Numbered from the stretch's first letter, positions 1-9,527 are shown. The stretch: 64,000 nt of DNA from CBFDBF01 sp050291465 (GCA_050291465.1 JBNKJV010000011.1:36741-100740); one strand, 5' to 3'. Program-made: numbers and translations. The notes: generated by a model not told the origin, from the letters alone.

Positions 1-913
1 CCAGCAGACCCGCTTCTCGACGTCGGCGGAGCTCTGACTCCAGATCTTCCAGGAGATACAGGTATTCGCCTCGTAGGTATAGAAAACCCCGATCGGCTCC
101 GATCACGGCAGCACACAGGGTCATACCCTCGAAGACACGGTCGGCGTAGCTTTGCAGAAGTACCCGATCCTTGAAGGTACCCGGTTCGCCTTCGTCCGCA
201 TTGCAGATCACAACTCGCCCGGTACCCGCCGCTTCCCGACAGAATTTCCACTTCAGCGCTGTTTTGAAGCCGGCTCCTCCCCGCCCGCGCAAACCGGAGT
301 TATCGATTTCCGCCAACAGGGCATCAGCACCCCGCTGCAGGGCGTTTCCTACCGCAGCTCCATCCGGCAATTCACCTTCGAACAGGATATCCCGGCGGCG
401 GATGTTCTCGGCGACATTGAAGAATCCCGCAGGCCACTGCGCCACCGGCGTCTCCGCCTCCATCAGTTCCGCCATTCGCTCGATACGGGATTGGTCGAGT
501 GCCGTTACCGGCATACCGTTCACCAGCAATGCCGGCCCCTGGTCCGCCATGCCGGTACAGGAAGTGAAATTGAGGGTCAAACGGCCATCGGGACGCGGGA
601 CTCCGGACCTCACACCAAAGCGTTCGGCCAACCGTTCCGCCAGTTCCCGACCGCCGAGCATCCGGTCGGTGATATTGTCGCTGAAGAGTACATCATAGGT
701 ACCGCGGGGTTCGATATGGAGAAAACTGTAGAATTCGATTACACCGCACACCTGCGCCGGAGTCACGGACAGCGTGGCGGCTATTCGATGGATCGCTGTT
801 GCGGGGATGCAGGAAAAGGCATGTTGTACGCGAATCAGGATCTGCAGCAGGTTTTCCGGCCTCCTGCCCCATTGCTCCATAATCCCGTCGACTTCATCCA
901 TCGTCGTTGTCAT
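1..913 (-). CDS. hoxF: HoxF-like diaphorase subunit of NAD-reducing [NiFe] hydrogenase (5' part, runs off the window)
   Basis: Translating the minus strand gives about 304 residues with no stop, continuing past base 1. The first ~150 residues resemble the thioredoxin-like NuoE fold and the rest enters the NuoF FMN/NADH domain, with SGLRGRGGAGF, ICNADEGEPGTFKDR and YLRGEY. This NuoE-NuoF fusion is typical of HoxF, which oxidises or reduces NAD(H) for the soluble bidirectional hydrogenase. Of the four Cys that bind [2Fe-2S] in NuoE only one is obvious (TSCTGMADQG, the usual second Cys being Ala). I chose the ATG at 911-913 because AGGGG lies about 10 bases upstream; the in-frame ATG at 920-922 is too close to it. 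The two sensor kinases upstream on the same strand end 120 bp before it. A formate dehydrogenase beta subunit is the main alternative, since the 3' end and the hydrogenase subunits are outside the window. Confidence 0.82.
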   Translation of the reverse strand, partial: MTTTMDEVDGIMEQWGRRPENLLQILIRVQHAFSCIPATAIHRIAATLSVTPAQVCGVIEFYSFLHIEPRGTYDVLFSDNITDRMLGGRELAERLAERFGVRSGVPRPDGRLTLNFTSCTGMADQGPALLVNGMPVTALDQSRIERMAELMEAETPVAQWPAGFFNVAENIRRRDILFEGELPDGAAVGNALQRGADALLAEIDNSGLRGRGGAGFKTALKWKFCREAAGTGRVVICNADEGEPGTFKDRVLLQSYADRVFEGMTLCAAVIGADRGFLYLRGEYLYLLEDLESELRRRREAGLL

Positions 914-1033
914 CAAGATCATACCCCTGTTACCGCGGACATGGCGGCACGTTCCTGGCGCGATACCTCAGTTTCTAACTATAGCAAGCTTCCGCGGTAG
1001 CAAATCAACTTTCCGTTTAAGGAATCTCCGGAA

Positions 1034-4000
1034 TCAGGAGGCGAGGCCGTCACGGACCCGTTCAAACTCCAACTCCATCTGCCGCACCTGCTCGGAAACC
1101 CGTTCAAGCCCGCCGGAACGCGCCTGTTCCTCCAGCATCTTGGCCAGTTTTGACAGGATCACGGCACCTACGCTGGCACTGGAGGACTTGATACTGTGGG
1201 CCTGCCGTTCCAGTTCCTCGAGATCCGATCTTTCCCAGGCCAGGGGAATGGCACGCAGCATCTCCTCCACACCCTCCAGATAGGTATCCACCAGATCACC
1301 AAAGTCCTCCCCCAGGGCATTCCGCATCGACTCCATCTGAACCCGATCAATGGGCTGCTCATAATTCGCTACCGAAGCCTGCCTCATACCCCGCTTCCTG
1401 GAGATAGACTCGATCCCCGTACCCACAAGTGATTCGATAGGAAGCCACTGTTCCAGGACCTTGATCAGATCGTTCCTTTCAAAAGGCTTGGCAATAAAAC
1501 CGTCCATACCCGCTTCTATACAACGCTTACGATCCGACTCCAGGGCATTCGCGGTCAAGGCGACAATCGGCACCCTCCCCCTATCGACGCGAGAGCGAAT
1601 TGCCCGGGTTGCGTCATATCCGTCCATCACAGGCATTTGACAATCCATGAGGATCAGGTCGTAATCCGACCGCTCCCACCGGTCCAACGCCTCTTTACCG
1701 TTCTCCGCGACATCCACCTTGATGCCCAGGCGCCGTAACATAACCGCCGCCACTTTCTGGTTGGCCGGCACGTCTTCAACCAGCAATACCCTGCCGCGGA
1801 AACCGATACTGCTTTCGGGATCGTTCGACACCACTTCCTCAATGGTATGCCGGGTGATGATCGGAGCATCCTCCCCCTTATCCTTCAGTCCCAACACGCT
1901 CGATAGTGTCTGATAAAGAACAGTCGACAGAACCGGCTTGCTGAGATACGCAGAGAACCCCGCTTCCTTGAAGCGCGCCGCATCACCCTTTTTACCAAAC
2001 GACGTGAGCAGCACCAGGGGTACCTCATCGAATCTTGCATCGGCCCGGATGGTACGCGCCATCTCCTCGCCATCCCGCTCCGGCATATCGAAATCGAACA
2101 GGACCATCTGAAACGGATGCTCCGATTCGGCACGTTGCTGCAATAGTTCCACGGCCCGTCCGGCGTCGGCCACGGTCTCCACCTTCATGCCCGCGGCTTT
2201 CAACTGCTCCTCCGCAACCCGTAAGTTCACGGCATTGTCATCAACCACCAGGATTCGAACCCCCGCAAGAGATGCAAACGGCAGCGGCTCCGGCTTGGAA
2301 CCCAGCGGCAAGCGGAGATTAAACCAGAAACGGGAGCCCTTTCCCGGGTCGCTGTCTACGCCGATTTCACCCCCCATCAACTCTACCAGTTGACGACTGA
2401 TGGCCAGACCCAGACCGGTCCCGCCGTGCTGTCTGGTGGTAGAACCGTCTGCCTGAAAGAAGGATTCAAAAAGCAGGGACCGCTCCTGCTCTGGAATGCC
2501 AATCCCCGTATCCTCCACCGTAACCTCCACCACGGCGTCCTTATCCGACACCGGCCGACTACGTACCTGGAGCAGGATATGCCCCTGCTCCGTAAACTTG
2601 ATGGCGTTTCCCACCAGGTTCATCAGTATCTGACGTATCCGACCGGCATCACCCACCAATCGCTGGGAACAATCGGAACCAAAGTCGAGAATCAGCTCCA
2701 ACCCCTTTTCTTCAGCCTTCGGTAACAGCAATTGCCCCACATCATGGACCGCCCGTTCCAGATCGAACGGTATCGGCGTCAGTTCCAGCCTTCCGGCCTC
2801 GACCTTCGAAAAATCAAGGATATCGTTGATGATCGCCAGCAGGGAGCGGCCGGACTGGTGAATGGTATCCACGTATTCCTGCTGTTCGAATGTGAGTTGG
2901 GTATCCTTCAACAGCTCGGTCATACCCAACACACCATTCATCGGGGTGCGGATCTCGTGACTCATGGTGGCAAGAAACCGGCTCTTTGCCTTGGACGCCT
3001 TTTCCGCTCCGATCCTGGCGCTAACCATCGCCTCATCGGAATAACGCTTGGAGATACCCATGCTCAGAATATCCGCCGCCCGCCGCAGAAACTCCTCCTC
3101 ACGCGGCACGCGCCCGTAGTGAGCAGGGAGAAAGACTGCCAGCACCCCCAATACGGTCTGTTCAAAAATAATCGGGATATTGTAATGACAATGGGCCTCT
3201 GACCCCGGAAAATGGATTTCCCGCCGCTTGTCCGCAACATCGGAAAACTGAATCTCACGACTTGCCGCGGCTCGCCCGCAGAGACACTTTCCAAACGGAA
3301 TACTGGCACATAGATTGCCCAGCTCCGGCGCCATGTCATGATCTATCTGTAACTGCAGGGACTGCCCCTGACCGCGCTCCTCGTTCAGGAATATGGCCCC
3401 TTTAGGCTGCAGTCCCGTCCAGGGCACGGAATCGAGGATGGTTTCCAAAGACCGTTGCAGAAAATCCCGCATGGGAATTTCCTGGATCGCCAGCCGCAAC
3501 AGCTCGCCTAACGCCTTCTCTTCAGCAGCGATCGTATGACGCAACTGAATCTCCTGCTCCAGACGTTCCTCATTCTGGCGCAGCATCATCTCCGCTTCCT
3601 GATGCTCTTCCACCTCCAGTTCAAGCTTCTTTTTCGCGCCGGAAAGATTCTGCTCCACCCGGCCGAAATATATCCAGAAAAAGGTGGCGAGCGATAAGGT
3701 GATGCCGGCGGTACCAACGATCAGAGCGATATAAAAAAACCTTATATCCTTGAGTTCGTCAGAGACGTCGGTCAATACACCTATGCTCCCGATATTACGT
3801 CCGATGTAATCCGTTAAAGGCAGATAGCCCCCGGAGAACGTGCGCCCCGTCTGAGACAGTTCGAACCTGGAATTCTCGCTTTGCGCCGGGGAATCTTCCA
3901 GACCCGACCGCAACTGACCGGGCGCAATATCCAGGGTGATATCAGCAAGAACATACTGCGGAAACAGATCCCAACCTGACCGCCTCTCCGAACTTTCCCC

Positions 4001-4642
4001 GCCCTGTTCCCAGTTTTCCTTTTTCTGATACTCCTTCTCCAAAATCAGGAAGATCTCGACGTCGCTGAAAAGTCCTTTAAGCGTCCTGAGCATGCGAGGA
4101 ACTTCAGCATCTATTTCGATATACCCGACCAGCTTGCCGTCGATTTTCCAGGGATAGACTATGCGCAGTGTGGGAATACCGTGGTCATCCAGTTCGATTC
4201 CATGCTCGGACTGCCCGCTTCTTACCGCGTCCGCCAGAGTAAAGCTGCCTCTAAAATCGCCGTAACGTTGCGGATCGTGAACACGCAGAAAATTGTTGCG
4301 CTGCAAGTCATGAAAATAGAAACGGGTGGCCAGTTGGTGATCCTGGATATACTCGAATCGCGGTTTGGCGCACTCCAGAAGATGCTCCCTGTTCCGCGCC
4401 ATCCAGGCGGATCGCAGACAGGGGTCCTGTTGCATGGACTCAATTGCGATGCGGATCGTTTCCGCATTCGCTCCTACTTGTTTAACATAGATCTGCTTCA
4501 CATCTTCCAGCCGAGTCCGTACTTCGCCGTCGACATGGCCCTGCATGTGCCGAGAGAAGCCGAACAGTATCCCGCTGAAAGTGAGTAGAAACGTGATTGC
4601 CAGCGGAAAGATTACGCGCCATTTTGTAATTTCTTGTTTCAT
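1034..4642 (-). CDS. Hybrid sensor histidine kinase (periplasmic sensor-GAF-HisKA-HATPase-REC-REC-HPt)
   Basis: A 1202-residue membrane-bound phosphorelay kinase. In order: TM1 (about 9-29), a ~270-residue periplasmic Cache-like domain, TM2 (302-326), a coiled coil (330-375), a GAF domain (about 390-535), HisKA with SHEIRTPMNG (H562), and an HATPase with N-box LVGNAIKFTE, DTGIGI and GGTGLGLAI. Two receiver domains follow (acceptors D850 and D1000), and the C-terminal HPt domain has HSIKSSSASVGA (H1149). Every residue needed for a His-Asp-His-Asp relay is present. Its ATG directly abuts the TAA of the kinase gene upstream (AATAAATG), so the two are translationally coupled. The ligand is not evident. 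A diaphorase/hydrogenase gene lies 120 bp downstream on the same strand, which makes hydrogenase control a possibility only. Confidence 0.93.
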   Translation of the reverse strand: MKQEITKWRVIFPLAITFLLTFSGILFGFSRHMQGHVDGEVRTRLEDVKQIYVKQVGANAETIRIAIESMQQDPCLRSAWMARNREHLLECAKPRFEYIQDHQLATRFYFHDLQRNNFLRVHDPQRYGDFRGSFTLADAVRSGQSEHGIELDDHGIPTLRIVYPWKIDGKLVGYIEIDAEVPRMLRTLKGLFSDVEIFLILEKEYQKKENWEQGGESSERRSGWDLFPQYVLADITLDIAPGQLRSGLEDSPAQSENSRFELSQTGRTFSGGYLPLTDYIGRNIGSIGVLTDVSDELKDIRFFYIALIVGTAGITLSLATFFWIYFGRVEQNLSGAKKKLELEVEEHQEAEMMLRQNEERLEQEIQLRHTIAAEEKALGELLRLAIQEIPMRDFLQRSLETILDSVPWTGLQPKGAIFLNEERGQGQSLQLQIDHDMAPELGNLCASIPFGKCLCGRAAASREIQFSDVADKRREIHFPGSEAHCHYNIPIIFEQTVLGVLAVFLPAHYGRVPREEEFLRRAADILSMGISKRYSDEAMVSARIGAEKASKAKSRFLATMSHEIRTPMNGVLGMTELLKDTQLTFEQQEYVDTIHQSGRSLLAIINDILDFSKVEAGRLELTPIPFDLERAVHDVGQLLLPKAEEKGLELILDFGSDCSQRLVGDAGRIRQILMNLVGNAIKFTEQGHILLQVRSRPVSDKDAVVEVTVEDTGIGIPEQERSLLFESFFQADGSTTRQHGGTGLGLAISRQLVELMGGEIGVDSDPGKGSRFWFNLRLPLGSKPEPLPFASLAGVRILVVDDNAVNLRVAEEQLKAAGMKVETVADAGRAVELLQQRAESEHPFQMVLFDFDMPERDGEEMARTIRADARFDEVPLVLLTSFGKKGDAARFKEAGFSAYLSKPVLSTVLYQTLSSVLGLKDKGEDAPIITRHTIEEVVSNDPESSIGFRGRVLLVEDVPANQKVAAVMLRRLGIKVDVAENGKEALDRWERSDYDLILMDCQMPVMDGYDATRAIRSRVDRGRVPIVALTANALESDRKRCIEAGMDGFIAKPFERNDLIKVLEQWLPIESLVGTGIESISRKRGMRQASVANYEQPIDRVQMESMRNALGEDFGDLVDTYLEGVEEMLRAIPLAWERSDLEELERQAHSIKSSSASVGAVILSKLAKMLEEQARSGGLERVSEQVRQMELEFERVRDGLAS

Positions 4643-7600
4643 TTATTCTTCTTTTATTGAAAGCCATCGTTTCAATACTTCGATCATCTCAGCCTTGGTA
4701 AACGGCTTGGCCAGAAAGTCATCCATACCAGCCGCGAGACATTTTTCCCGGTCGCCCTCCATGACATTGGCGGTGAGCGCAATAACCGGTATCCGCCTAC
4801 CCCACTCCTGCCGCCTTATCTCACGGCTCGCTTCATACCCGTCCATCTCCGGCATCTGACAATCCATAAACACCAGGTCGTAATCCCCATTTCCCAACTC
4901 CGCCACCGCCTGTCGGCCGTTGTGGACCACCGAGGATTCCAACCCCAGCTTCTTGAGTATGGAAACCGCCACAACCTGATTGGCCGGATTATCCTCCACC
5001 ACCAGTACACGCCCGTCGAACCGATTCGACTTGCCCGTCGCATATTTGTCGGATTCCTCAAGCTTGTGGCGTGTAATAAAGGTTTGGGCCTGACGCCCTC
5101 CCCGGGTACCGAGCACGCTCGCCAGTGTCTGACCCAGAGTCTCACTGGTTACCGGCCGGGACAGATAGGCCGCATACCCGGCCTGCTGGTAACGCTCGGC
5201 ATCACCCCGTTCGGCAATGGAGCTGAGCAGAATCAGGGGTAGTTCCCGAAACCCCTCTTCTTCCCTGATCACCCGGGCAAGGTTCTCGCCGGAGATACCG
5301 CCGATATGTCTATCAAGAAGCATTAACTGAAAAGTGCTCCCGGCTTCTTGCGTCCGTAATGCCGTGACCGCCTGTTCCTCATTCTCAGCAGTCTTCAACT
5401 CCACACCCAGCTGTTCGAGCTGGCCACGGAGCACCCGCCTGTTGGCCGGATCGTTGTCCACCAGAAGCACGCGAACACCCTTCAGTTCAGCCATGTAAAG
5501 CGGCTTCGGTTCCGGAGCGATCGGCAGTGACAAATCAATCCAGAACAGCGACCCGTTGCCCGGGGTACTTTCGACACCGATATCCCCACCCATCATTTCC
5601 ACTAATTGACGGCTGATCGCCAACCCCAATCCGGTACCACCGAAACGACGCGTGGTTGAGGCGTCAACCTGGGTAAATTTGCTGAAAAGCTGGACCTGAT
5701 CCTCGATGGAAATGCCGATCCCGGTATCCTGCACATCAATCCGCAACCGAACACGTTCGTCATTCCCGGGCCGGCAGGAGATAGCGATCCGCACGTGACC
5801 ACGCTCGGTAAACTTGATGGCGTTACCCACAAGGTTTATCAGAACCTGGCGCAACCTACCCGCATCCCCGATTAAATTGCGGGGACAATCAGGAGAATAG
5901 TGCAGAAGCAGCTCCAGGCCTTTCACTTCGGCCTGCGTGGAAAGGAGACGCAGCACATCGCTGACGGATCGTTCCAGATTGAACGGGATCGGCTCCAGCT
6001 CCAGCCTTCCCGCCTCGATCTTGGATATATCCAGGATGCTATCGATAATCCCGAGCAACTCCTTGCCGGACTCATTAATGATTTCCACGAACTCTTCCTG
6101 TTCGGAATCCAACTCGGTATCACGCAACAATTCCGCCATCCCCAACACGCCGTTCATCGGAGTACGGATTTCGTGACTCATCACCGCAAGAAACTCGCTC
6201 TTGGCCCGCGAGGCGGATTCCGCTACATGACGCGCATTAATCAGCAGATGCTCCGCCCGTTTTCGCTCGGTGATATCCTTGAACACCACCACCGCCCCGG
6301 TCACCCGACCGTCATCCTCCACGATAGGGGTACTGGTATACTCCACTGGTAGGCTGCTGCCGTCTTTGCGCCAAAAGAGCTCATCGGTGATGCGATAAGT
6401 TCTGCGACTCGTTAAAGTGGAATGCACCGGGCACTCCTCACGCGGGTAAGGAGAACCATCGTGCTTGGTATGGTGGGTGAGTTCGTGCATACCGTCGCCC
6501 AACAGTTCCTGCTCTTCGCGACCGAGCATATCCAGCGCAACCCTGTTGATAAACTTCACACGACCCTCGGAGTCGATCCCGAATATGCCCTCACCGGCGG
6601 AGTCGAGCAGCAACCGTTTATCCCTGCTCGCCCGCTCCAGTTCCTGCGTCCTCTCCTTTACCCGCACTTCGAGTTCGTCCCTCGCCTCCTGCAGGGCGAG
6701 CCGCGAACTGCGGAGTTTCGCGTTCAGGCTTGAAACATGCGCGGTCACGGCCGCCATGGCGACCAGAGAAAAAAGGCCAAACAGCATCCAGTGCCAATAT
6801 AGCCGCAGCACCTTGTCGAAGGTCACTTTGCCGAAATCGCGATAGATACCGACCCGCAGCCGCTTGTGCAGATCATGTACCGGCTGATAGTTATGGGGTA
6901 CGTTCCAGCCGGCGCTCCTGGAGGCGACGGCCGCGGGACTGTCAGCAGGCATTTTCAACAGCGCCACCGCCACCGCCCGGGTCAGATCCGTCGGCGTCGA
7001 GGCCAGACTGGCGAAGGGCCACTCAGGATAGAGGGGGGTACTGCGCAGGAGTTTGAACCCGTATTCCGATTCCGGCGGATACAGGTTGATCACCCGAAAA
7101 TCCCGAAGATTGATCTTTCCCTCGGCGGCCATGCGTTCCAGGGTATCGGTTCGTACCGTTCCCACGTCTACCTTGCGATCCCGAACCGCATAGACCACCG
7201 CATCGTGGGTACCCCCGAACTCGAGGTTGCTCGGGTCCTCATAAGGATCTATGCCGTTCTTTTCCAGTTCACCCCAGGCCATGCGAAACCCCCCCAGGGA
7301 TTCCTTATCCACGCCCATCAGGGTCTTACCTCTGAGGTCTTCCAGCACGCGTATGTTGTCGTTATCCGCGCGGACAAAGATAACGCCGCCGAATACCGTG
7401 GAGACGGTGCTGTCCACACGGTTTCTCAAGGTAGTGATACGCTGTACCCCGTAGAGCGCCTCGAGCTCCACATAAAAAGAGGAGTTGGCCAGGACGAAAT
7501 CCACCTGTCCCTGTTCCACGGCGGGAAAGATGGATCGAAAATCCAGGGGCTGAATCTTGAAACTGTATCCGGGGATCTGGCTGGTCAGGTAATCCGCGGT

Positions 7601-8023
7601 GGGCCCCCATTTTTCCAGGGTATGTTCAGTACCCCGTTTGGCGAGAACCCCGATAAATATCTCTTTGGAAGGTGCCTCCACTTCCGAGGCGACGGCGGTG
7701 GAGAACGCGAAGGCAAGTATCAGTGCAAGGCCGACGGCCTTTTTCCAGTGGAAAAAAAAAGAATTCCATGCAAAACGGCTGGAAGCTATTTCAAAATACC
7801 CGACGAACCGCGTTACCGGCCGAAATGTGCCCCTGGTAGGTGCGCCGTGCGGCACAGCGCTCTTCGAACGAGCAAACGGCGCAATATCCCGACGATCGCG
7901 ACCGCGCGATATTTTGAGATAGGTTTTAATGATAACGGACTCCTCGCGGGAGGTACGGCTAAACCTTATTCCTCCCAGTGATAACGGCATTCGGTGAGAT
8001 TTCTTTACCCCCCGCCAACGCAC
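4643..8023 (-). CDS. Hybrid sensor histidine kinase with PhnD-type periplasmic binding domain (start uncertain)
   Basis: Open frame of 1126 codons. Domains: signal anchor (about 94-113), PhnD/phosphonate-type substrate-binding domain (120-385, with EIFIGVLAKRG and LRGKTLMGV), TM (410-430), a coiled coil, and PAS with PAC (470-590). Then come HisKA with MSHEIRTPMNG (H617), HATPase (GGTGLGLAI) and two receivers (D904, D1054). It lacks the HPt that its partner at 1034-4642 carries. The first ~85 residues are Arg-rich and do not look like a leader. A better start is ATG at 7769, which would give a normal signal peptide, but it is one base out of frame across a run of nine T (complement of 7752-7760); eight T would join it perfectly. 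No in-frame ATG/GTG/TTG lies close to the leader. The true start is therefore either near 7769 (sequence error or slippage) or further upstream. Confidence 0.88.
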   Translation of the reverse strand: MRWRGVKKSHRMPLSLGGIRFSRTSREESVIIKTYLKISRGRDRRDIAPFARSKSAVPHGAPTRGTFRPVTRFVGYFEIASSRFAWNSFFFHWKKAVGLALILAFAFSTAVASEVEAPSKEIFIGVLAKRGTEHTLEKWGPTADYLTSQIPGYSFKIQPLDFRSIFPAVEQGQVDFVLANSSFYVELEALYGVQRITTLRNRVDSTVSTVFGGVIFVRADNDNIRVLEDLRGKTLMGVDKESLGGFRMAWGELEKNGIDPYEDPSNLEFGGTHDAVVYAVRDRKVDVGTVRTDTLERMAAEGKINLRDFRVINLYPPESEYGFKLLRSTPLYPEWPFASLASTPTDLTRAVAVALLKMPADSPAAVASRSAGWNVPHNYQPVHDLHKRLRVGIYRDFGKVTFDKVLRLYWHWMLFGLFSLVAMAAVTAHVSSLNAKLRSSRLALQEARDELEVRVKERTQELERASRDKRLLLDSAGEGIFGIDSEGRVKFINRVALDMLGREEQELLGDGMHELTHHTKHDGSPYPREECPVHSTLTSRRTYRITDELFWRKDGSSLPVEYTSTPIVEDDGRVTGAVVVFKDITERKRAEHLLINARHVAESASRAKSEFLAVMSHEIRTPMNGVLGMAELLRDTELDSEQEEFVEIINESGKELLGIIDSILDISKIEAGRLELEPIPFNLERSVSDVLRLLSTQAEVKGLELLLHYSPDCPRNLIGDAGRLRQVLINLVGNAIKFTERGHVRIAISCRPGNDERVRLRIDVQDTGIGISIEDQVQLFSKFTQVDASTTRRFGGTGLGLAISRQLVEMMGGDIGVESTPGNGSLFWIDLSLPIAPEPKPLYMAELKGVRVLLVDNDPANRRVLRGQLEQLGVELKTAENEEQAVTALRTQEAGSTFQLMLLDRHIGGISGENLARVIREEEGFRELPLILLSSIAERGDAERYQQAGYAAYLSRPVTSETLGQTLASVLGTRGGRQAQTFITRHKLEESDKYATGKSNRFDGRVLVVEDNPANQVVAVSILKKLGLESSVVHNGRQAVAELGNGDYDLVFMDCQMPEMDGYEASREIRRQEWGRRIPVIALTANVMEGDREKCLAAGMDDFLAKPFTKAEMIEVLKRWLSIKEE
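7752..7760. repeat. Homopolymer tract A9 (T9 on the coding strand) at the kinase signal-peptide start
   Basis: Nine consecutive A on the plus strand lie between ATG 7767-7769 (minus) and the hydrophobic leader of the kinase gene. With nine the ATG is out of frame; with eight it reads MEFFFFHWKKAVGLAL straight into the signal peptide. The tract is either a sequencing or assembly indel or a slippage-prone switch. Confidence 0.6.
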
Positions 8024-8041
8024 AGTTTTCCGGAATTTGCC

Positions 8042-8446
8042 TCACTCCTTTACCAGTTGCAAAGCCACTGAATTAATACAGTAACGCAGCCCCGTGGGTT
8101 GCGGTCCGTCAGGGAAGACATGACCCAGATGGGCGCCACAGTTCCGGCACAGGACCTCCACCCGTTCCATGCCGTGACCGGTATCCCTGCGGGTTTCCAC
8201 CGCCCCATTTTTTGCCGCCTCCCAGAAACTGGGCCAGCCGGTACCGGAATCAAATTTCTCCTGGGACCGGAACAGCTCCGCTCCGCAACAGATGCAGCGA
8301 TAAACTCCCTCATCTTTACAATCATGGTAGGCCCCGGTAAAAGGCCGCTCCGTACCCTGTTGTCTGCAGACCTGGTACTGCTCATCGGTCAGCTGTTCCC
8401 GCCATTGTTCGTCACTCTTGCTCACCTTTCTTTCCATATTACTCAT
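8042..8446 (-). CDS. msrB: Peptide-methionine (R)-S-oxide reductase MsrB
   Basis: About 134 residues, the normal size for MsrB, which reduces methionine-R-sulfoxide in damaged proteins. It shows both structural zinc CxxC pairs (CICCGAE and CRNCGAH), the family signatures FDSGTGWPSFW and GHVFPDGP, and the catalytic Cys in RYCINSVAL near the C-terminus. The frame stays open upstream to 8536, but the extra 30 residues do not belong to the family, so I place the start at ATG 8444-8446 (MSNMERKV) or the next ATG nine bases on. It diverges from the sulfurtransferase gene beginning about 90-120 bp away. Confidence 0.95.
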   Translation of the reverse strand: MSNMERKVSKSDEQWREQLTDEQYQVCRQQGTERPFTGAYHDCKDEGVYRCICCGAELFRSQEKFDSGTGWPSFWEAAKNGAVETRRDTGHGMERVEVLCRNCGAHLGHVFPDGPQPTGLRYCINSVALQLVKE

Positions 8447-8565
8447 CCCGCGATGAAAAACGTCATGAATTTCAAGCAAATAACCTTGAAGATACCGCAT
8501 CCTCATCTTTATACTCCTGCCTCCACCCCTTGTCACATATGTTCCAACCGCGGATACCTGCAGTA

Positions 8566-9396
8566 ATGACCGACCTCAGTCTGCCCTTTATCCTTGATCC
8601 CGACCAACTTCAGCCGCTGCTGACCGCAGAACAGTTGCTGATCGTGGATCTTTCCAAGGAGAGTTTATACCGACAGGTTCACATTCCCGGCGCGGTTCAT
8701 CTGGACTACCCGCGGATAGTCGTCAACCGGAAGCCGGTGCACGGCCTTCTACCCGAGAGCGAGTACCTGGCTGATCTCTTGGGGAAAATCGGCATCGGCA
8801 ACGAAACCTGGGTGGTGGCCTATGATGATGAGGGCGGGGGAAAAGCGGGTCGGTTGCTCTGGACCCTGGAGGCGATGGGCCACCGTCGTATCTCCCTTCT
8901 TGACGGCGGCCTGCACGCCTGGATCAATGAAGGCCGCCCCCGTGACAATCTACCGTCGACCGTCACCCCAACCAATTTCATTTCCTACCACAATCCCGAG
9001 GTGGTGGCGGATGCCGAGTTCATCCTGTCCCGCCTGGACGATCCCGGCCTGCTCCTCATTGACGCCCGCGACCCCAATGAATACAGCGGAACAAAACGCT
9101 TCGCCGAACAGGGGGGACATATCCCAGGCGCAGTCAACTGGGACTGGATCGAGGCAATGGATAGGCAGCGCAATCTGCGTCTGCGACCGAAAGATGAACT
9201 GTTGCGGGAACTGACCGCGCTCGGGGCGTCACCCGACAAGGAGACGGTGGTCTATTGCCACACCCACCATCGATCCTCCTATACCTATATGGTTCTGAAA
9301 CACCTTGGTTTCAAATATGTAAGGGGATATCCCGGCTCCTGGTCGGACTGGGGAAACCGGCAAGATACACCGGTCTCCTCGGGAACCGCACCCTGA
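8566..9396 (+). CDS. Double-domain rhodanese-type sulfurtransferase (thiosulfate/3-mercaptopyruvate type)
   Basis: About 276 residues with two rhodanese domains. The N-terminal one (VDLSKESLYRQVHIPGAVHLDY) has DDEGGG where the active Cys would be and is the structural copy. The C-terminal one (LLIDARDPNEYSG, GGHIPGAVNW) carries the active-site Cys in VVYCHTHHRSS, C231 from this start. The loop CHTHHRS differs from the usual CRSGHR or CGTGVT types, so donor specificity cannot be assigned. Such enzymes move sulfane sulfur from thiosulfate or mercaptopyruvate to cyanide or thiol acceptors and would suit a sulfur oxidiser. Start: ATG 8566 (MTDLSLPF) fits the family, but no clear ribosome-binding site is seen; ATG 8539 and TTG 8530 are in-frame alternatives. 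Confidence 0.88.
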   Translation: MTDLSLPFILDPDQLQPLLTAEQLLIVDLSKESLYRQVHIPGAVHLDYPRIVVNRKPVHGLLPESEYLADLLGKIGIGNETWVVAYDDEGGGKAGRLLWTLEAMGHRRISLLDGGLHAWINEGRPRDNLPSTVTPTNFISYHNPEVVADAEFILSRLDDPGLLLIDARDPNEYSGTKRFAEQGGHIPGAVNWDWIEAMDRQRNLRLRPKDELLRELTALGASPDKETVVYCHTHHRSSYTYMVLKHLGFKYVRGYPGSWSDWGNRQDTPVSSGTAP

Positions 9397-9527
9397 TTCC
9401 GTAATTATGGAGATACCGCCCGGGCGTCTTGATACGCGACACCAGGCCGCAGGGCTATGGCATGCGGTGTGCGGGTTAGGCTAAGCTAGCACAATCCAAA
9501 CAATCCGCACGGACCACTCAATAGGCT

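Noticed and set aside
152..1283. Several plus-strand open frames at the window start
   Set aside because: They are antisense to hoxF and the first kinase; the minus-strand reading gives clear HoxF homology.
6866..7981. 371-codon plus-strand open frame
   Set aside because: Lies wholly antisense to the hybrid kinase at 4643-8023; composition is that of a reverse-frame shadow and no domain is recognisable.
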